Made by a program: the position numbers and the translations under genes. From Aminiphilus circumscriptus DSM 16581 (GTDB taxonomy: Bacteria > Synergistota > Synergistia > Synergistales > Aminiphilaceae), in the NCBI RefSeq assembly GCF_000526375.1, contig NZ_JAFY01000005.1, positions 496,001 to 560,000 on the forward strand: a DNA stretch of 64,000 nt, written 5' to 3'. The notes under the pieces are model-generated. The model was not told where the DNA came from, searched no databases, and saw nothing but the letters and a program-made list of their open reading frames with translations. This document shows, piece after piece, positions 60,546 to 64,000 of the stretch. Every line of letters starts with the position of its first letter. The stretch's first letter is position 1.

Positions 60546-61154
60546 ATGACGATGACACGAAGAGCCGGGTGCATTTTCTCCGCCTCGTTCGCGGCGTTTC
60601 TTCTGTTTTTGTTTGTTTGGACCCTTCCCGCATCGGCGCAGGAGCAGTTCTTCAACAGAAACCCCGACTTCCTCTACATGCAGAGCTTGGGCGACGGCAA
60701 GTGCAATCCGAAAACGGCAACGACCATCGCGAGATTTCTGCGAGAGCACAATGGGCGCCTCTCCGGACAGACCGCGGAACGTTATGCGAAACTCATCACC
60801 GATGCCGCCAAGGATTTCGGCGTGGATCCTGTCCTCGTGGCAGCCATCGTCGTCAAGGAATCGACCGCACGGGCGAACACCTCCGCTCACGGATGTTACG
60901 GTCTCATGCAAATCAAGTGGTCCGCCCATCGCAAGAGCATCGCGAGAGCTTTCCCGCATATCAAAACCCTCAAGGACCTCATGGTTCCGGAAAACAACAT
61001 CCGCGTAGGCACCTACTTCCTGGCAAATCACATTCGTCGGTACAACGGAGATATCGACAGAGCCCTCGACCGGTACAAGGGACGGGCGAACGCGAAGTAC
61101 AAGCGGACACTCCTTCAATTTTATACGAGAATGATGAAGTCCTACCGGAGCTGA
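60546..61154 (+). CDS. exported lytic transglycosylase (SLT domain)
   Basis: The 202-aa protein has a signal peptide (to about residue 30, ending ASAQ) and an SLT domain. The catalytic Glu is in AAIVVKESTARAN, followed by CYGLMQIKWSAH and NNIRVGTYFL. It cleaves peptidoglycan glycan strands with 1,6-anhydro ring formation. The ATG at 60546 has AAAGG upstream; another ATG two codons later is possible. It is the apparently active relative of the Glu-less protein at 10401-11018. Confidence 0.85.
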   Translation: MTMTRRAGCIFSASFAAFLLFLFVWTLPASAQEQFFNRNPDFLYMQSLGDGKCNPKTATTIARFLREHNGRLSGQTAERYAKLITDAAKDFGVDPVLVAAIVVKESTARANTSAHGCYGLMQIKWSAHRKSIARAFPHIKTLKDLMVPENNIRVGTYFLANHIRRYNGDIDRALDRYKGRANAKYKRTLLQFYTRMMKSYRS

Positions 61155-61221
61155 CTCTCAACAACACCCAACAAGAGTCGATATTGGGACGGGCTTCCCC
61201 TCCCGTATTCTTTTAGAGAGC

Positions 61222-61278
61222 AAGAAAACACCCGTGCGGCGGAGAGGAGTTTCCTCTCCGCCGCACGGGTGTTTTCTT
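61222..61278. terminator. bidirectional terminator between convergent genes
   Basis: AAGAAAACACCCGTGCGGCG and its complement form a 27-bp stem (61222-61248 with 61252-61278) and a 3-nt loop. A and T runs on the two sides let it stop both the transglycosylase and the TlpA-like transcripts. Confidence 0.85.
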
Positions 61279-61323
61279 CTCCGCCGGAAATTGCGCTCTT
61301 TTTTCCCCTATTTTTCTTTCTTT

Positions 61324-61821
61324 TTACTCCAACAACTCATCCAAAACCTTGCGTATCTCCTCCGTTGCCACGAGTCCGGAATAACTCCGGGCAACGTTGC
61401 CTTCTTTGTCGAAGATCACGGAAAAGGGAACGCCCCGCACGCCAAAGGCGTCGAAGAAACCCGGTTTCCCATCGGTGTAGACAGGAATGTTCGTCACTTC
61501 CCAGGATTCCACGGTTTTCTCCAGCGGCTCATGAGGTGTCCATCCCGGCGCGAGGGCGAGCATCAGAGCACCTTTCTCTTCGTACTCTTTCGCGACGTGA
61601 TTCAGCTCCGTCAGCTCGGTCTTGCAATAGGGACAGCTTGGGGTGAAGAAGACAAGGAGCACGGGCTTTCCCAACAGCGTGTCCGTGGCAAGCACTTCAG
61701 GCCCTTTGAGTGCGGCCAGTTCATATCCTCCCAGCCGCTGCCCCTCCGTCGCTCCCGCAGGAAACGTGAACAAGAGCAGAAGAAGGAACAACGGAAGCAC
61801 GCTCTTCAATCGCTTCGCCAT
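61324..61821 (-). CDS. TlpA/ResA-like thiol-disulfide oxidoreductase
   Basis: The 165-aa exported protein has a signal peptide (about 1-24) and a thioredoxin fold with the redox pair in FFTPSCPYCKTEL. VPFSVIFDKEG contains the cis-Pro expected near the active site. It probably reduces or oxidises periplasmic cysteines; its partner is unknown. AAAGGAAG precedes the ATG at 61821. It is 32 nt downstream of gpmA in the same direction. Confidence 0.88.
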   Translation of the reverse strand: MAKRLKSVLPLFLLLLLFTFPAGATEGQRLGGYELAALKGPEVLATDTLLGKPVLLVFFTPSCPYCKTELTELNHVAKEYEEKGALMLALAPGWTPHEPLEKTVESWEVTNIPVYTDGKPGFFDAFGVRGVPFSVIFDKEGNVARSYSGLVATEEIRKVLDELLE

Positions 61822-61853
61822 CGAATCGCTTCCTTTCCCCTATTTCTTGGTGA

Positions 61854-62603
61854 TCAACGGGCCTTGCCCTGGTTCGCCACCGCAGCCGCGGCTTTCGCCA
61901 CTGCTTCGGGATCTCCGAGATAGAAATGTCCGAGGGGCTTCAGTTCATCATCCAGTTCGTACACCAGGGGAATTCCCGTGGGAATGTTGAGTCCCACAAT
62001 CTCCTCGTCGTCCACATGGTCGAGATACTTCACCAGAGCACGAAGGCTGTTGCCATGGGCGGCGATCAAAAGACGGTTTCCCTTCCTGATCTCCGGAGCA
62101 ATGACATCCTTCCAGTAGGGAACGACGCGCGCCACCGTGTCCTTCAGGGACTCCGCAGAGGGCAGCTCCTCCCGGGACAGGGCTGCGTACCGGGGGTCCT
62201 TTCCGGGGAAACGAGGATCCTCCGCGTCGAGCTCCGGAGGGCGTACCGAGTAGCTGCGCCGCCATTGAAGAACCTGGTCCTCACCGTATTGCGCAGCCAT
62301 TTCGGCTTTGTTGAGCCCCTGAAGGGCTCCGTAGTGACGCTCGTTGAGACGCCAGGAGCGAGTGACGGGGATCCACATGAGATCCATTTCGTCCAAGACT
62401 ATCCATAAAGTACGAATCGCCCTCTTGAGCACCGAGGTGTACGCCGCATCGAAGACGAAGCCTTCCCGCTTTAGAAGACGCCCCGCCTCGTGAGCCTCTT
62501 CCACCCCTCTTGGGGAAAGATCCACGTCGGTCCACCCGGTGAAACGGTTCTCCTTGTTCCACTCGCTTTCTCCGTGTCGTAAAAAAACGATTTTGTAGGG
62601 CAC
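61854..62603 (-). CDS. gpmA: 2,3-bisphosphoglycerate-dependent phosphoglycerate mutase
   Basis: The 249-aa glycolytic enzyme has the phospho-His in [21 protein letters not shown], the acid/base region [12 protein letters not shown] and [11 protein letters not shown]. The GTG at 62603 gives [12 protein letters not shown], the usual beginning, and GAGGAGGAA lies just before it; an upstream extension lacks a site. It ends in an Ala-rich tail. It interconverts 3- and 2-phosphoglycerate. Confidence 0.94.
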   Translation of the reverse strand: MPYKIVFLRHGESEWNKENRFTGWTDVDLSPRGVEEAHEAGRLLKREGFVFDAAYTSVLKRAIRTLWIVLDEMDLMWIPVTRSWRLNERHYGALQGLNKAEMAAQYGEDQVLQWRRSYSVRPPELDAEDPRFPGKDPRYAALSREELPSAESLKDTVARVVPYWKDVIAPEIRKGNRLLIAAHGNSLRALVKYLDHVDDEEIVGLNIPTGIPLVYELDDELKPLGHFYLGDPEAVAKAAAAVANQGKAR

Positions 62604-62765
62604 GGACTTTCCTCCTCTCGATTCCTTTTGCACCTCGTACGAAAACGGACTATCCTGCATCGATTCCGGGGAGAACATAACAGAAATTCGACCCACCGGA
62701 CTCCGCTATTTCCCTTACCAGACTCCTGAGCCTCTCACACATCCCCGCGCTGACGGAAAGAGAGG

Positions 62766-63749
62766 TCACAGGTACTCCTCTCTGTCCACCACGCCCTTCG
62801 GCGCCTCGCCTCGGAGGAAGCGAGCGATATTCGCAGCGGCGAAACGCGCCGCCACGGGATTTATTCCCTCCACCCTGTTCGCGTTGTGGGGCGAGCCGAG
62901 GAAATGAGGAAAACGGAAAAACGGGTAATTGACACGAAAACGCTTCCCCTCTTCAGGTTCGTTCCACCACGTGTCGATGCCCACCTTGAAGCGGGGATGG
63001 TCCCGCATGTGTTCGAAGAGGGCCTTCTCGGAAATGATGTCTCCGCGAGCGACGTTGACGAGAATCGCCTCGTCCTTCATCCACGAGAGTTCCCGGCTTC
63101 CCAGCAACCCCTTGGTGGCTCGCGTGAGAGGAATCGTCACGAAAAGCACGTCCGTGACACGGAGCATCGTCTCCAGATCTTCCAGAGAACCGAGAAAGTC
63201 CACCGGGACATCCGAGACACCACTGCGGTTGATCGCGTGAATTTTCATCCCCATGGGTCGCGCCAGAGCCGCGATGGCCTTGCCAATTCCCCCGAAACCG
63301 AGAATGCCGCATACGGAATTCCGGAACCAGAAGCTTTTCTCGGTGAAATCGTATTCACCCCTGGAAAGCTTGCCGTGGTTCCAGAAGAGAAGTTTTCCAA
63401 GCGCCAAGGCCATGCCGAGGGCGTGTTCCGCAAGAGGATCCGCCCAGGCACCTCCGTTGCTGCAAACGAGTGCTCCCTGCGGAAGCGCGGCGAAAGGGAT
63501 GTTGTCCACTCCCGCGAGCATGGACTGCAGGAAGACGAGTGAATCCAGGCAAGCCAGCTCCTCCGGAGAGAGCTCTGCGGAAAGAAAGAAGGACAGTAGG
63601 ATCTCAACTTCGCGGAGAACTGAGGCCCGCTCCCTGGAGGAAACGTCTTCCACGTAAAGTAACCGGGCGAGAGAACCGACTTCTTCCTCCAAAACTCTCC
63701 GCACCTCTCTCTGCGTGGGGAACGTCACGAAAATCGTCCGTTTTGACAT
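62766..63749 (-). CDS. D-isomer-specific 2-hydroxyacid dehydrogenase
   Basis: The 327-aa NAD-dependent enzyme has the nucleotide loop GILGFGGIGKAIAAL and the catalytic set Arg in LVNVARGD, Glu in TWWNEPEEG and His in LGSPHNAN. The substrate (D-lactate, glyoxylate, phosphoglycerate-like) cannot be told from these motifs. AAGGTG precedes the ATG at 63749. The gene is separated from gpmA by 162 nt and may share its operon. Confidence 0.9.
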   Translation of the reverse strand: MSKRTIFVTFPTQREVRRVLEEEVGSLARLLYVEDVSSRERASVLREVEILLSFFLSAELSPEELACLDSLVFLQSMLAGVDNIPFAALPQGALVCSNGGAWADPLAEHALGMALALGKLLFWNHGKLSRGEYDFTEKSFWFRNSVCGILGFGGIGKAIAALARPMGMKIHAINRSGVSDVPVDFLGSLEDLETMLRVTDVLFVTIPLTRATKGLLGSRELSWMKDEAILVNVARGDIISEKALFEHMRDHPRFKVGIDTWWNEPEEGKRFRVNYPFFRFPHFLGSPHNANRVEGINPVAARFAAANIARFLRGEAPKGVVDREEYL

Positions 63750-63875
63750 GTCCGTTCACCTTCTTTCGTTCAGAAGTCTAGAGAGGATCTCTCCACGTCA
63801 CAGTTCCTCTGAATTTCATGACGTCTCATTCTAGCACGGGCCACGGAAATTTCCGCACCATCGCTTTCTTCGTTG

Positions 63876-63881
63876 TATAAT
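63876..63881 (+). promoter_or_regulatory. -10 element for the last, partial gene
   Basis: TATAAT preceded by TTG lies 91 nt before the ATG at 63972. No good -35 is visible at standard spacing. Confidence 0.4.
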
Positions 63882-63971
63882 TGAACGGGCATGGAATAGC
63901 TCTCCAGAAAATCCGTCACGCCATCCTCAAGACGGAACGTGTGCCTTCAGAACAAGAAGGAGGTTGAGAAC

Positions 63972-64000
63972 ATGAGCATTACTATGAAGGATATCGAAGC
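63972..64000 (+). CDS. 5' end of a gene running off the right edge
   Basis: Nine codons are present (MSITMKDIE) after a strong AAGGAGG site 8 nt upstream. The product cannot be identified from this fragment. Confidence 0.6.

Noticed and set aside
1-64000. tRNA, rRNA, CRISPR array, prophage or replication origin
   Set aside because: No cloverleaf with conserved arms, no rRNA-like block, no regularly spaced repeats, no phage structural genes and no DnaA-box cluster were recognised by eye. A covariance-model scan would be needed to exclude small RNAs.

Overview
The window reads as chromosome of an anaerobic, motile, amino-acid or organic-acid fermenting member of the Synergistota (inference). 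Supporting signs are the glycine-rich plus CGA plus hydrophobic plus basic C-terminal tail of a subtilase (the Synergist-CTERM pattern), three TRAP-type transporter loci, a sodium-pumping methylmalonyl-CoA decarboxylase route, a flavodiiron protein for oxygen defence, a pyrophosphate-type phosphofructokinase, lipid A acylation (two membranes) and flagellar/chemotaxis accessory genes. Base composition is high G+C, except that 39.7-43.65 kb uses codons such as AGG and ATA unlike its surroundings. No rRNA, tRNA, CRISPR array or prophage was recognised.

Layout. 0-3.1 kb: a CheX-like phosphatase, a YqgF-like nuclease, a lipid A acyltransferase and a universal stress protein. 3.3-7.7 kb: a TAXI-TRAP uptake operon whose binding-protein gene is split by an IS5-family element next to a ~110-bp MITE. 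7.8-15.4 kb: a periplasmic-sensor diguanylate cyclase, a lytic-transglycosylase-like protein lacking the catalytic Glu, malic enzyme, phosphofructokinase, and an overlapping pair of membrane proteases (SDH-type plus rhomboid). 15.9-22.9 kb: a C4-dicarboxylate module made of two-subunit class I fumarase, a CitA/DcuS-type two-component system and a dctPQM TRAP transporter. 23.3-34.9 kb: methylmalonyl-CoA mutase (two subunits), epimerase and two complete tandem methylmalonyl-CoA decarboxylase operons. The two operons are almost identical in some tracts and unrelated in others.

35.3-39.4 kb: a flagellar YvyF-like gene, then an IS1634-type insertion that duplicated about 268 bp of its target and so left the flavodiiron protein gene intact while creating a dead 3' copy. 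39.4-43.65 kb: a probable foreign, decaying island (amidohydrolase, FlK-like thioesterase, integrase fragment, truncated and frameshifted TRAP permease). 43.8-45.2 kb: TPP riboswitch, thiT and a second CheX-like gene. 45.4-50.5 kb: gyrA-psd-pssA, nitroreductase and a folate-type ECF S component. 50.8-53.4 kb: gpsA and the sorted subtilase. 53.5-58.95 kb: a tight operon ychF - old yellow enzyme - DppA - unknown membrane protein - mutY. 59.1-64 kb: class II amidotransferase, a secreted unknown, an active-looking lytic transglycosylase, a TlpA-like oxidoreductase, gpmA and a 2-hydroxyacid dehydrogenase.

Metabolic picture (inference): dicarboxylates enter through DctPQM. Fumarase and malic enzyme connect fumarate and malate with pyruvate. 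Succinyl-CoA goes through mutase and epimerase to (S)-methylmalonyl-CoA, whose decarboxylation pumps sodium, and the sodium gradient can then drive TRAP uptake. Five copies of one MITE with IS5-like ends, a resident IS5 and an IS1634 element show how actively this segment is being reshaped.
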